Notes: generated from the letters alone by a model not told the origin. A stretch of 64,000 nt of DNA from Pseudomonas sp. RIT623 (GCF_004519305.1 NZ_SOZA01000029.1:1-64000); one strand, 5' to 3'; shown: positions 16,238 through 27,574, numbered from the stretch's first letter. A program made the numbers and translations.

Positions 16238-16993
16238 ATGGCGACGGAGCGGGAAGAGCGGCTGCTGGCACGGGTCGAGGATGCCTTTGGCGTCATCAGC
16301 GTGTACGAGGTGGAGGACTACCGCTTCCTCGAGTTCGGCGACGCCATCGAGCAGAGCTGTACCTTCACGGCCGACCCCAGTTGGCTGGAGTACGACTATA
16401 CCCGCGCCATGCTGGTCGGCGCACTGTGCCATGCGCAGCCCGAGAGCGCGTTGTTCCTGGGCCTTGGCGCCGGCACCCTGACCCAGGCATGCCTGAAGTT
16501 CCTGGCGCTGGAGGACGTCGAGGCCATCGAGCTGCGTCCGGATGTGCCGCGCCTGGCCATGGAGTTCATGGGCCTGGACGACGACCCACGGCTGTACGTG
16601 CGGGTGGGCGATGCCCTGGAACTGCTGCCCACGGCCGAGAAGGCCGATTTGCTGTTCGTCGACCTGTATACCGACCATGGCCCTGGCGTCGGGCACCTGG
16701 CCTGGGGGTTCCTGGAGCGCTGCCAGCAGCAGCTCAACCCCGGTGGCTGGCTGGTGATCAACCAGTGGGCCGGCGACGATGGCCGGCCGTTGGGGGCGGC
16801 GTTGTTGCGAGGCCTGTACCACCGGCATTACTGGGAGTTGCCGGTGAAGGAGGGCAATGTGATCCTGCTGGTGCCGGCGGACCTGGAGCAGAGCCTGGAT
16901 ATCGATGCCGTGCGGGCGCGCGCCACAGCGCTGGCGCCGCAGTTGGGGTATGCGCTGGAGTACCTGATCAAGGCCATCCGCCCGGCGACCTGA
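16238..16993 (+). CDS. Spermidine-synthase-like methyltransferase-fold protein
   Basis: 251 residues from ATG 16238 (MATEREERLL). It has the Rossmann core of the SpeE family: FLGLGAGTLTQACLKF as the nucleotide-binding loop, VEAIELRPDVPRLAMEFMG as the following acidic strand and DLLFVDLYTDHGPGVGHLAWGFLERCQQQLNPGGWLVIN. The N-terminal beta-hairpin domain of genuine spermidine synthases is short. Pseudomonads annotate such genes as spermidine synthase, but polyamine activity is not assured. It lies upstream of the helicase gene but is separated by a REP hairpin and an independent promoter. Confidence 0.8.
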   Translation: MATEREERLLARVEDAFGVISVYEVEDYRFLEFGDAIEQSCTFTADPSWLEYDYTRAMLVGALCHAQPESALFLGLGAGTLTQACLKFLALEDVEAIELRPDVPRLAMEFMGLDDDPRLYVRVGDALELLPTAEKADLLFVDLYTDHGPGVGHLAWGFLERCQQQLNPGGWLVINQWAGDDGRPLGAALLRGLYHRHYWELPVKEGNVILLVPADLEQSLDIDAVRARATALAPQLGYALEYLIKAIRPAT

Positions 16994-17012
16994 TGTAATC
17001 GCCCAACGCGAT

Positions 17013-17047
17013 CCCTGTGGACGCGACACAAGGCCGCGTCCACAGGG
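17013..17047. repeat. REP-like perfect hairpin downstream of the SpeE-like gene
   Basis: CCCTGTGGACGCG (17013-17025) and CGCGTCCACAGGG (17035-17047), 13-bp perfect arms around a 9-nt loop. This opens the 349-bp gene-free stretch 16994-17342; the rest of that stretch is the promoter and structured leader of the helicase gene. Confidence 0.8.
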
Positions 17048-17119
17048 AAACGATTCAGCCTGGATCCAATGTGGGTCGTCACTGTCGAAATATTTCTCAC
17101 AATTCACGGCTATTTCGGG

Positions 17120-17342
17120 TATAGTACGCGCCGGTCTTTTAGCGGACCTCAAAATCAGGTGGTGCAAATCCTCCGAATCCAGCTTCGGCTGCATGTCCGC
17201 TAGGCGGACCCTCTCACACGTTTCTTTTTCAATCGTTTTCGCAAATCCCCGCCGCCAAAGCTGCCTGGGTGACCTTCGGGTCTTTCAAGGCATGTGCAGC
17301 TTTGGAGCATGGGTCTTTGCGGATGCACCTAGAGGCAGACCC
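17120..17342 (+). promoter_or_regulatory. Promoter -10 and highly structured 5' leader of the DEAD-box helicase gene
   Basis: A TATAGT -10 (17120-17125) would start transcription near 17132; the -35 is poor. The resulting roughly 210-nt leader contains: a 7-8 bp stem between TAGCGGAC (17140-17147) and GTCCGCTA (17195-17202); a competing 6-bp hairpin GTCCGC-TAG-GCGGAC (17195-17209); a CAGC-UUCG-GCUG hairpin (17180-17191); a 10-bp stem CCAAAGCTGC/GCAGCTTTGG (17255-17264 with 17296-17305) enclosing GACC-UUCG-GGUC (17271-17282); and a 9-bp perfect hairpin CATGGGTCT/AGACCCATG (17308-17316 with 17337-17345) whose 3' arm ends in the start codon. Pairing is read directly; a regulatory role is inference. 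Confidence 0.75.
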
Positions 17343-19019
17343 ATGACCCAGGAAACCGGCGGATTCGCCGCTCTCGATCTCAACCCGAATATCGTTGCTG
17401 CCGTCCTGGCTACCGGCTATGAAGAGCCGTCGGCCATCCAGCAACAGTCGATCCCGATCATCCTCGCCGGTCACGACATGATCGGCCAGGCGCAGACTGG
17501 CACCGGCAAGACCGCTGCCTTCGCCCTGCCGATCCTCAACAAGATCGACGTGAGCAAGCGCGAACCGCAAGCCCTGATCCTGGCGCCAACCCGTGAGTTG
17601 GCGCTGCAAGTAGCCACCGCCTTCGAAACCTACGCCAAGCAGATGCCGGGCGTGAACGTGGTGGCCGTGTACGGTGGTGCCCCGATGGGCCCACAGTTGC
17701 GTGCCATTCGCAATGGCGCCCAGATCGTCGTCGCTACCCCTGGCCGCCTGTGCGACCACCTGCGCCGTGACGAGAAAGTCCTGTCCACCGTGCAGTACCT
17801 GGTGCTCGACGAAGCGGACGAAATGCTCAAGCTCGGCTTCATGGACGACCTGGAAGTGATCTTCAAGGCCATTCCCGAGTCGCGCCAGACCGTGCTGTTC
17901 TCCGCCACCCTGCCGTCGTCGATCCGTTCGATCGCCGAGCGTCACCTGCGCGAGCCCAAGCACGTCAAGATTCAGAGCAAGACCCAGACCGTCACCGCGA
18001 TCGACCAGGCTCACCTGATGGTCCACGCCGACCAGAAGATCCCGGCCGTGCTGCGCCTGCTGGAGGTCGAAGAGTTCGACGCGCTGATCGCCTTCGTGCG
18101 TACCAAGCAAGCCACCCTGGACCTGGCCTCCGCCCTGGAAGCCAAGGGCTACAAGGCTGCCGCGTTGAACGGCGACATCGCCCAGAACCAGCGTGAGCGG
18201 GTGATCGACTCGCTCAAGGATGGCCGCCTGGACATCGTCGTCGCCACCGACGTCGCCGCCCGTGGCCTGGACGTACCGCGTATTACCCATGTGTTCAACG
18301 TTGACATGCCGTACGACCCAGAGTCCTACGTGCACCGTATCGGCCGTACTGGCCGTGCCGGTCGCGAAGGTCGTGCACTGCTGCTGGTCACCCCGCGTGA
18401 GCGCCGCATGCTGCAGGTCATCGAGCGTGTGACCGGGCAGAAGGTCGCCGAAGCCCGCCTGCCGAACGCCCAGGCCGTGCTGGACGCGCGCATCAAGAAG
18501 CTGACCAACAGCCTGGCCCCGCTGGTGGCCGACGCAGAGGCCAGCCATGGCGATCTGCTCGACCGTCTGACCGAAGCCCTGGGTTGCAGCCCGCGTGCCC
18601 TGGCCTCGGCCCTGCTGCGCAAGGCCACCAACGGCCAGGCGCTGGACTTGGCCTCGGTTGAGCGTGAACAGCCGCTGGTGCCGACCTACACCCCGCGTGA
18701 GCGTGGCGAGCGTACCGAGCGCGCCGAGCGCCCTGACCGTGGTGATCGCGAGCGTCGTGCGCCGATGCCGCTGGCCGAAGGCCGCGTGCGTTGCCGTACC
18801 GCCCTGGGTGCCCGTGACGGCATCGCGGCCAAGAACCTGCTGGGGGCGATCCTCAACGAAGGTGGCCTGGCCCGTGACGCCATCGGTCGTATCCAGGTGC
18901 GCGACAGCTTCAGCCTGATCGAGCTGCCGGAAGAAGGCCTGGAGCGTCTGCTGTCCAAGCTCAAGGACACCCGTGTGGCCGGCAAGCAGCTCAAGCTGCG
19001 TCGCTACCGCGAGGACTGA
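17343..19019 (+). CDS. deaD: DEAD-box ATP-dependent RNA helicase (DeaD/CsdA type)
   Basis: 558 residues. Motifs in order: Q motif (GYEEPSAIQQQSIP), Walker A AQTGTGKT, PTRELA, DEAD in VLDEADEML, SAT, ATDVAARGLD and HRIGRTGRAGR. After the two RecA domains comes an Arg/Glu-rich linker (about residues 440-475, PRERGERTERAERPDRGDRERR) and a C-terminal DbpA-like RNA-binding domain (RVRCRTALGARDGIAAKNLLGAILNEGGL...). This is the architecture of CsdA/DeaD, which acts in ribosome assembly, cold adaptation and mRNA decay. The start ATG 17343 has AGAGG 7 nt upstream; the frame is open back to 17193 but that extension lies in the folded leader and has no homology. A strong terminator follows. Confidence 0.95.
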   Translation: MTQETGGFAALDLNPNIVAAVLATGYEEPSAIQQQSIPIILAGHDMIGQAQTGTGKTAAFALPILNKIDVSKREPQALILAPTRELALQVATAFETYAKQMPGVNVVAVYGGAPMGPQLRAIRNGAQIVVATPGRLCDHLRRDEKVLSTVQYLVLDEADEMLKLGFMDDLEVIFKAIPESRQTVLFSATLPSSIRSIAERHLREPKHVKIQSKTQTVTAIDQAHLMVHADQKIPAVLRLLEVEEFDALIAFVRTKQATLDLASALEAKGYKAAALNGDIAQNQRERVIDSLKDGRLDIVVATDVAARGLDVPRITHVFNVDMPYDPESYVHRIGRTGRAGREGRALLLVTPRERRMLQVIERVTGQKVAEARLPNAQAVLDARIKKLTNSLAPLVADAEASHGDLLDRLTEALGCSPRALASALLRKATNGQALDLASVEREQPLVPTYTPRERGERTERAERPDRGDRERRAPMPLAEGRVRCRTALGARDGIAAKNLLGAILNEGGLARDAIGRIQVRDSFSLIELPEEGLERLLSKLKDTRVAGKQLKLRRYRED

Positions 19020-19035
19020 TCCTGGCGCTGCAATG

Positions 19036-19069
19036 AAAAATCCCCGGCCCGTGCCGGGGATTTTTTTTG
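19036..19069 (+). terminator. Rho-independent terminator of the helicase gene
   Basis: AATCCCCGGC (19040-19049) and GCCGGGGATT (19054-19063), loop CCGT, followed by eight Ts (19062-19069). Confidence 0.93.
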
Positions 19070-19103
19070 CCTGTCTATCAGCTGATCATGCTCCCGGCAA
19101 TCT

Positions 19104-19856
19104 TCAGTCGAACCGATAGATATCCATCCCCAGCGCCCCCAGCGTGAACCCCTGATGCACGATGCCAAACCGTGCCCCGGCACCCATGGCAAAGAACAAG
19201 GGCAGCAAATGTTCGTCACTGGGATGGTTGCGCGCAGCAAACGGCGCCTGTCGACGATAGTCCAGCAGCGCTTTCTCGTCCCCCGCCTCCATCCGTTCCA
19301 CCACCCAGTCGCGAAACGCCAGTGCCCAAGGTTCGACCGCATCCGGCCCAGCATGCCAGTCCAGTTCGCCCAGGTTGTGGGTGATGCTACCCGAACCGAG
19401 CAGCAGGATGCCTTCCTCGCGTAGTGTCGACAGCGCTTGGCCAACCTTCAGCTGCAGGGCGGGGCCGGCCTGGCTGGGCAGCGACACCTGGATCACCGGG
19501 ATGTTGGCTTCTGGATACATCAGTGACAGCGGCACCCAGGCGCCGTGGTCGAATGGCCGCTGCGTATCCAGCCGCGCGCCCAGGCGCTCGGCGACCTGTC
19601 TGGCCAGTTCCGGCGCGCTGGGCGCGGGGTACTGCACGGCATACAGGGCCGGCGGAAAACCATGGAAGTCGTGCCAGGTCTGCGGCTGTGGGTTGCCCAT
19701 TACCAGCAGCTCGCGGCTTTCCCAATGCGCCGACACCACCACGATTGCCTTGGGGTGGGGCAGGGCGCGGGCCAGCCCGGCCAGTGCCGGGCCGCTGGCG
19801 CCGGGTTGCAGGGCAAGCATGGGGGAGCCGTGGGAGATGAACAGGCTGGGCAGCAT
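19104..19856 (-). CDS. LigB-type extradiol dioxygenase (DODA/YgiD family)
   Basis: 250 residues from ATG 19856 (MLPSLFISHGSPMLAL), preferred over an upstream ATG because homology starts here. Class III extradiol ring-cleavage dioxygenases of the 4,5-DOPA dioxygenase/YgiD family open catechol rings with Zn or Fe. Conserved metal and active-site histidines appear in FISHGSP, VVSAHWES, WHDFHGFP, FDHGAWVPL and GSGSITHNLGEL. E. coli YgiD cleaves L-DOPA; the physiological substrate here is unknown. Divergent from tpm. Confidence 0.9.
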   Translation of the reverse strand: MLPSLFISHGSPMLALQPGASGPALAGLARALPHPKAIVVVSAHWESRELLVMGNPQPQTWHDFHGFPPALYAVQYPAPSAPELARQVAERLGARLDTQRPFDHGAWVPLSLMYPEANIPVIQVSLPSQAGPALQLKVGQALSTLREEGILLLGSGSITHNLGELDWHAGPDAVEPWALAFRDWVVERMEAGDEKALLDYRRQAPFAARNHPSDEHLLPLFFAMGAGARFGIVHQGFTLGALGMDIYRFD

Positions 19857-19956
19857 GGCGGGATCCTGAGGGGGTAAGATGCCCCATCTTCGGTCAGCCA
19901 AAGATCGAGATCCAATATAAGTTTCCATAAGCTTTTATCGAAAAACCGGAGGAATC

Positions 19957-20607
19957 ATGGAGCCAGCGTTCTGGCACAAGCGGTGGGCGGATAACCAGAT
20001 CGGTTTTCACCAGCCCCAGGTGAACCCTTACCTGCAGGCGCATTGGCCGACGTTGGCGCTGGCGCCTGGCGCGCGGGTGCTGGTGCCTTTGTGCGGCAAG
20101 AGCCTGGACATGCTCTGGCTGGCCGCGCAGGGGTATCAGGTGTTGGGGGTGGAGCTATCGCGCCAGGCGGTGGCGGATTTCTTCACCGAGCATGGGTTGC
20201 AGGTGCAGGTGACTCGGCACGGCGCGTTCGAGAGCTGGCGCAGTGATGAGGTGGAGATCTGGTGCGGGGATGTATTCGCCTTGCGTGCCGAGGACCTTGC
20301 CGATTGCCCGGGTATCTATGACCGCGCGGCCTTGATTGCGCTGCCGCCTGAAATGCGCGAGCGGTACATGGCGCTGCTGGGCGAGCAATTGCCGAAGGCG
20401 TGTCGTGGCTTGCTGGTGACCCTGGATTACGACCAGGCGTTGATCGACGGGCCGCCGTTCTCGGTGGCGGATGCCGAAGTGCGGGCAGGGTTTGCCGGGT
20501 GGCAGGTCGATGAGGTTGAAGGGCGGGAGATTCTTGGTGAGAGTCCGAAGTTTCTGAAGTCGGGCGTTGAAAGCCTGGTAGAGCGCGTCTATCGGCTACG
20601 ACGCTAA
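19957..20607 (+). CDS. tpm: Thiopurine S-methyltransferase
   Basis: 216 residues. SAM-dependent TPMT of the bacterial type that methylates thiols and, in pseudomonads, selenium and tellurium oxyanions. The N-terminus FWHKRWADNQIGFHQPQVNPYL and ARVLVPLCGKSLDMLWLAAQGYQVLGVELS (SAM-binding loop) are diagnostic, as is YDRAALIALPPEMRERY. The ribosome site CGGAGG is 7 nt upstream of the ATG. A REP pair and a bidirectional terminator follow. Confidence 0.96.
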   Translation: MEPAFWHKRWADNQIGFHQPQVNPYLQAHWPTLALAPGARVLVPLCGKSLDMLWLAAQGYQVLGVELSRQAVADFFTEHGLQVQVTRHGAFESWRSDEVEIWCGDVFALRAEDLADCPGIYDRAALIALPPEMRERYMALLGEQLPKACRGLLVTLDYDQALIDGPPFSVADAEVRAGFAGWQVDEVEGREILGESPKFLKSGVESLVERVYRLRR

Positions 20608-20620
20608 GCTGGCTTCGACC

Positions 20621-20706
20621 CTGTAGGAGCCGGCATGCCGGCGAACACCGGCATGGCCGGTGCCATCCTGCGCGGCGCCGGGTTTGCCAGCAAGCTGGCT
20701 CCTACA
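20621..20706. repeat. REP doublet (TAGGAGCC type)
   Basis: An inverted pair of the second P. putida repeat class: CTGTAGGAGCCGGC at 20621 and GCTGGCTCCTACAG ending 20706, with palindromic GCCGGCGAACACCGGC-like sequence between. Confidence 0.85.
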
Positions 20707-20737
20707 GGTATTGCAGGCCGAGGAGCGACATGGGCGC

Positions 20738-20765
20738 AAAAAGGGCGACCGAAGTCGCCCTTTTT
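20738..20765. terminator. Bidirectional terminator between tpm and htpX
   Basis: AAAAAGGGCGAC (20738-20749), loop CGAA, GTCGCCCTTTTT (20754-20765): a 12-bp perfect stem with A and T tracts on both sides, serving both converging genes. Confidence 0.93.
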
Positions 20766-20779
20766 CGTAGCTGCCAGGA

Positions 20780-21667
20780 TCAACCGCGACGGCGCAGTGC
20801 GTCGATACGGTCTTCCAGTGGCGGGTGGCTCATCAGCAGGCCGGCCAGCCCGTGCTTGAGGCCGCCATTGATGCCGAAGGCCTTCATGGTGTCGGGCATG
20901 TGCACCGGCAGGCCTTGCTCCGAGCGCAGGCGCTGCAGGGCGCCGATCATCGCGTTGGTGCCGGCCAGGTGGGCGCCGGCTTCGTCGGCGCGGAACTCAC
21001 GGCGGCGCGAGTACCACATGACGATGATGCTGGCGAGGATGCCCAGGACCAGCTCGGCGACGATGGTCGCGACGAAGTAGGCGATGCCGTGGCCTTCTTC
21101 GTTCTTGAAGATCACCCGGTCGACGAAGTTGCCGATGATACGGGCGAAGAACATCACGAAGGTGTTCACCACGCCTTGCACCAGGGCCATGGTGACCATG
21201 TCACCGTTGGCCACGTGGCCGATCTCGTGGGCCAGCACCGCGCGCACCTCGTCGGGCGAGAAACGCTCGAGCAGGCCCTGGGACACGGCCACCAAGGCAT
21301 CGTTGCGGTTCCAGCCGGTGGCGAAGGCGTTGGCCTCGTAGGCCGGGAAGATACCCACCTCGGGCATCTTGATGCCGGCTTCACGGGACAGCTCCTCGAC
21401 GGTCTGCAGCAGCCACTGCTCGTGACGGGTGCGGGGCTGGCTGATGATCTGGGTGCCGGTGGTCATCTTCGCCATCCACTTGGAGATGAACAGCGAGACC
21501 AGCGAACCCGCAAAACCGAACACGGCGCAGAAGACCAGCAGCTGGCTGAGGTTGAGGTCAACCCCGTTGGCTGCCATGAACCCGTTGAAGCCGAACAGGC
21601 TCAGGGTAATGCTTGCAACCAGCACCACCGCGAGGTTGGTGGCTACAAACAACAGAATGCGCATCAT
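20780..21667 (-). CDS. htpX: Membrane zinc metalloprotease HtpX
   Basis: 295 residues, starting MMRILLFVATNLAVVLVASITL exactly like other HtpX proteins. It is an M48B peptidase of the inner membrane that degrades misfolded membrane proteins, working alongside FtsH. TM segments lie at about residues 4-24 and 36-56, the HEIGH zinc motif in AVLAHEIGHVANGD (about 138-148), two further TMs at about 155-215 and the third zinc ligand region FRADEAGAHLAG near 225. The start is at 21667; upstream in-frame sequence is unrelated. Often heat- or Cpx-induced; no operator is recognisable here. Confidence 0.97.
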   Translation of the reverse strand: MMRILLFVATNLAVVLVASITLSLFGFNGFMAANGVDLNLSQLLVFCAVFGFAGSLVSLFISKWMAKMTTGTQIISQPRTRHEQWLLQTVEELSREAGIKMPEVGIFPAYEANAFATGWNRNDALVAVSQGLLERFSPDEVRAVLAHEIGHVANGDMVTMALVQGVVNTFVMFFARIIGNFVDRVIFKNEEGHGIAYFVATIVAELVLGILASIIVMWYSRRREFRADEAGAHLAGTNAMIGALQRLRSEQGLPVHMPDTMKAFGINGGLKHGLAGLLMSHPPLEDRIDALRRRG

Positions 21668-21849
21668 GGTTGTTACGTTCTCCTGACGGATGAGTTCGTT
21701 GCGTACTGCGGGGTATATAAGGGGGAGGCCACGCCGATTCAACCGGGGGACTATTTCAAACTGTGTACGCGGGGAAGTATGGCAGAGGATGCCGCAGGGG
21801 CTGTGAGGCAGAGCGTTGCAGGATGTAAAGGTCCCGTTGGCTGATCGGC

Positions 21850-21930
21850 GTAGGAGCCTTGCCGGCGAACACCGGTGTCGCCGGTGCCCTGCACCGCGGC
21901 GCTTGGTTCGCCAGCAAGGCTGGCTCCTAC
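21850..21930. repeat. REP doublet between htpX and alaA
   Basis: GTAGGAGCCTTGCCGGCGAACACCGG on the left and CGCCAGCAAGGCTGGCTCCTAC on the right form an inverted pair of the TAGGAGCC repeat class. The remainder of this 278-bp gap carries the htpX promoter region; no gene is visible. Confidence 0.82.
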
Positions 21931-21945
21931 GGTTGGCCCTGGCGC

Positions 21946-23157
21946 TTACTGCGAATAAGTGCGCAGGAAATTGCCGATCCGGCCGATGGCCTGCTCCAGG
22001 TCGTCGACCCGCGGCAGGGTGACCACGCGGAAGTGGTCTGGCCACGGCCAGTTGAACGCCGTGCCCTGGACGATCAGCAGCTTCTCCGAGAGCAGCAGGT
22101 CGAGGGCGAATTTCTCATCGTTGAGGATCGGGCAGACCTTCGGGTCGATGCGCGGGAAGGCATACAGCGCGCCCATCGGCTTCACGCAGCTGACCCCGGG
22201 GATGTCGTTGAGCAGCTCGTAGGTGCGGTTGCGCTGCTCCAGCAGGCGGCCTGGCGGCAGCACCAGGTCGTTGATGCTCTGGTAGCCGCCCAGGGCGGTC
22301 TGGATCGCGTGCTGGGCCGGCACGTTGGCGCACAGACGCATGTTGGCCAGCATGTCGATGCCTTCGATGTAGCTCTGGGCGTGGTGCTTGGGCCCGGAGA
22401 TGATCAGCCAGCCGGAGCGGAAACCGGCCACCCGGTACGACTTGGACAGGCCGTTGAAGGTCAGGCACAGCAGGTCCGGGGCCAGTGACGCGGTGCTGAT
22501 ATGCACGGCCTCGTCGTAGAGGATCTTGTCATAGATCTCGTCGGAGAACACCACCAGGTTGTGCTGGCGCGCCAGTTCCAGCATGCCTTGCAGCAGCTCG
22601 CGGGAGTACACCGCGCCGGTCGGGTTGTTCGGGTTGATGATCACCAGGGCCTTGGTGTTCGGGGTGATCTTGGCCTTGATGTCGTCAAGGTCGGGGAACC
22701 AGTCGGCCTGCTCGTCGCACAGGTAGTGCACCGGCTTGCCGCCGGCCAAGCTCACCGCGGCGGTCCACAGCGGGTAGTCGGGAGCCGGGATCAGCACTTC
22801 ATCGCCGTTGTTGAGCAGCGCCTGCATCGACATCACGATCAGCTCGGACACGCCGTTGCCCAGGTAGATGTCCTCGATGGTGACGCCTTCGATTTCTTTT
22901 TGCTGGCAATACTGCATCACTGCCTTGCGCGCGCTGAACAGGCCCTTGGAGTCGCTGTAGCCCTGGGCGGTCGGCAGGTTGCGGATAACGTCCTGGAGGA
23001 TCTCGTCCGGCGCTTCGAAACCAAACGGCGCCGGGTTGCCGATGTTCAGCTTGAGGATGCGGTGGCCTTCCTCTTCCAGGCGTTTGGCGTGCTTGAGCAC
23101 GGGGCCGCGAATGTCATAGCAGACATTGGCGAGCTTGTTCGATTTGCTGAACTGCAT
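21946..23157 (-). CDS. alaA: Glutamate-pyruvate aminotransferase AlaA
   Basis: 403 residues (E. coli AlaA/YfbQ is 405). PLP-dependent fold-type I transaminase making alanine from pyruvate. Start MQFSKSNKLANVCYDIRGPVLKHAKRLEEEG matches the family; an ATG 27 bp upstream is not needed. Substrate and cofactor motifs: NIGNPAPFGF, PTAQGYSDSKGL, PAPDYPLWTAA, NPNNPTGAVY, FSDEIYDKILYD and the PLP-lysine in FNGLSKSYRVAGFRSGW. Confidence 0.96.
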   Translation of the reverse strand: MQFSKSNKLANVCYDIRGPVLKHAKRLEEEGHRILKLNIGNPAPFGFEAPDEILQDVIRNLPTAQGYSDSKGLFSARKAVMQYCQQKEIEGVTIEDIYLGNGVSELIVMSMQALLNNGDEVLIPAPDYPLWTAAVSLAGGKPVHYLCDEQADWFPDLDDIKAKITPNTKALVIINPNNPTGAVYSRELLQGMLELARQHNLVVFSDEIYDKILYDEAVHISTASLAPDLLCLTFNGLSKSYRVAGFRSGWLIISGPKHHAQSYIEGIDMLANMRLCANVPAQHAIQTALGGYQSINDLVLPPGRLLEQRNRTYELLNDIPGVSCVKPMGALYAFPRIDPKVCPILNDEKFALDLLLSEKLLIVQGTAFNWPWPDHFRVVTLPRVDDLEQAIGRIGNFLRTYSQ

Positions 23158-23324
23158 GATGAGATCCCGAGTGAGAATACGCACCGCCCTTTATCGAAAG
23201 GTTTGAAAGGGCGGGAAGCGGGTGCCAGACTTGCTGCCTTGCACACGAAGCCAACTAATATACGTGCCACCCGCGCCAGGGAAAAGCCAGCGCGAGGTGA
23301 AATTCAGCCTGCCGAGGTTCCACC

Positions 23325-23720
23325 ATGCAAAAGATCGACAAAACCCTGGACGAATGGCGCGCCATGCTCGACCCGGCCCAGTATCAGGTGTGCCGCCTCA
23401 AGGGCACCGAACGGCCGTTCAGCGGCAAGTACAACAGCGAGCGCCGCGACGGCATCTACCATTGCATCTGCTGCGACCTGGCGCTGTTCGACGCCAAGGC
23501 CAAGTTCGATTCCGGCTGCGGCTGGCCGAGTTTCTATGAGCCTATCGAGGCCGCCGCGATGATCGAGATTCGTGACACTTCCCACGGCATGATTCGCACC
23601 GAGGTCACCTGCGCCCAGTGCGATGCCCACCTCGGCCATGTGTTCCCCGACGGCCCGCCACCGACCGGGCTGCGCTACTGCATCAACTCGGTGTGCCTGG
23701 ACCTCAAGCCCCGCGACTGA
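23325..23720 (+). CDS. msrB: Peptide-methionine (R)-S-oxide reductase MsrB
   Basis: 131 residues. It reduces the R epimer of methionine sulfoxide in proteins. Two CxxC pairs (YHCICCDL and VTCAQCDAHLGH) hold structural zinc, FDSGCGWPSFYEP and GHVFPDGP are conserved, and the catalytic cysteine is in RYCINSVCLDL. It is followed 25 bp later by a glutathione peroxidase, an antioxidant pairing also found, as I recall, in P. aeruginosa. Confidence 0.97.
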   Translation: MQKIDKTLDEWRAMLDPAQYQVCRLKGTERPFSGKYNSERRDGIYHCICCDLALFDAKAKFDSGCGWPSFYEPIEAAAMIEIRDTSHGMIRTEVTCAQCDAHLGHVFPDGPPPTGLRYCINSVCLDLKPRD

Positions 23721-23745
23721 CCCCGTCACCGAAGGAGCGCTAATC

Positions 23746-26536
<2,791 letters not shown>

Positions 26537-26686
26537 GGGTCCCAAGCCGGTTACTTGCTCCGTGCGCTGCGCAAGCATAGCCGATCAGCCCTGGCTGCTG
26601 GCGGGTCTGTCTGTTCATTTCAGTTGAGCGTGAATCTAAGGGCCGCTTTGCGCGCCCTGACAAACTGAAATTCACTAGGAGTCGTC

Positions 26687-27574
26687 ATGGACGCCCGACT
26701 TACCGCTTTTCTCGACCGCGCCGAATCCGTGCTTGCGCGTCTGGAACCCTTGTTGCCCGCGCAACGCCCGAACATCGACTGGGGCCATACCCTGGCTGCC
26801 CGCTGGCAGCGCGATGGCCGCAGCGGCTATCTGATGCCGTTGGAGGTCAGCCTGGATATCCGCCTGACCGACCTGATCGGCGTCGACCAGCAGCGTGACC
26901 AGCTGGGCCGCAATACTCACCAGTTCATCAGCGGCATGCCGGCCAACCACGCCTTGCTGTGGGGCTCGCGTGGCACCGGCAAGTCGTCGCTGGTGCGCGC
27001 GCTGCTGGCCGAACACGCAGGCCAGGGCTTGCGCCTGATCGAGATCGAGCGCGATCACCTGGCCGACCTGCCGCGGGTGGTCGAGCAACTGCAAAAGCTC
27101 GAGCAGCGTTTCATCCTGTTCTGCGACGACCTGTCGTTCGAGGCCGGGGAGGGCGACTACCGGGTGCTCAAGAGCGTGCTCGACGGCTCGCTGGAACAGG
27201 CGCCGGACAACGTGCTGCTGTACGCCACCTCCAACCGTCGCCACCTGGTACCGGAAAAACAGAGCGACAACGAAAACTGGAAGATGGTCGATGGCGAGCT
27301 GCACCCCAACGAGGCGGTGGAGGACAAGATCGCCCTGTCCGACCGTTTCGGCCTGTGGCTGTCGTTCTATCCGTTCTCCCAGGAGCACTTCCTCAACGTG
27401 GTCGAACACTGGATCGGCCAGCTGGCGCGCCCAGCCGGGCTGCGCTGGCAGCGCACCGAAGAGCTCGACATCCTCGCCGTGCGCTGGGCCACCGGCCGCG
27501 GCAACCGTAATGGCCGCTGTGCCTATCAGTTCGCCCGCTACTGGGTCGGGCTGCAATTGCTGGAGCAGAAATAA
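26687..27574 (+). CDS. DUF815 P-loop ATPase
   Basis: 295 residues. An AAA-like ATPase of the DUF815 family: Walker A in LLWGSRGTGKSSLVRALL (about residue 90), Walker B FILFCDDLSFE, sensor LLYATSNRRHLVPEK and arginine region DKIALSDRFGLWLSFYPF. The biological role of DUF815 proteins is not established to my knowledge. Its stop (TAA) is immediately followed by the ATG of the fRMsr gene, so the two are translated from one message; that link suggests a stress or repair context. Confidence 0.88.
   Translation: MDARLTAFLDRAESVLARLEPLLPAQRPNIDWGHTLAARWQRDGRSGYLMPLEVSLDIRLTDLIGVDQQRDQLGRNTHQFISGMPANHALLWGSRGTGKSSLVRALLAEHAGQGLRLIEIERDHLADLPRVVEQLQKLEQRFILFCDDLSFEAGEGDYRVLKSVLDGSLEQAPDNVLLYATSNRRHLVPEKQSDNENWKMVDGELHPNEAVEDKIALSDRFGLWLSFYPFSQEHFLNVVEHWIGQLARPAGLRWQRTEELDILAVRWATGRGNRNGRCAYQFARYWVGLQLLEQK

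Noticed and set aside
17140..17202. A tRNA gene in the helicase leader
   Set aside because: A 7-bp acceptor-like helix with a trailing A is present, but no canonical D, anticodon and T arms can be formed and the length is only about 62 nt.
17193..17342. An in-frame 50-residue N-terminal extension of the helicase
   Set aside because: It would read through the folded leader, has no ribosome site or homology, and the ATG at 17343 starts the conserved protein. Open frames this long are common by chance at this GC content.
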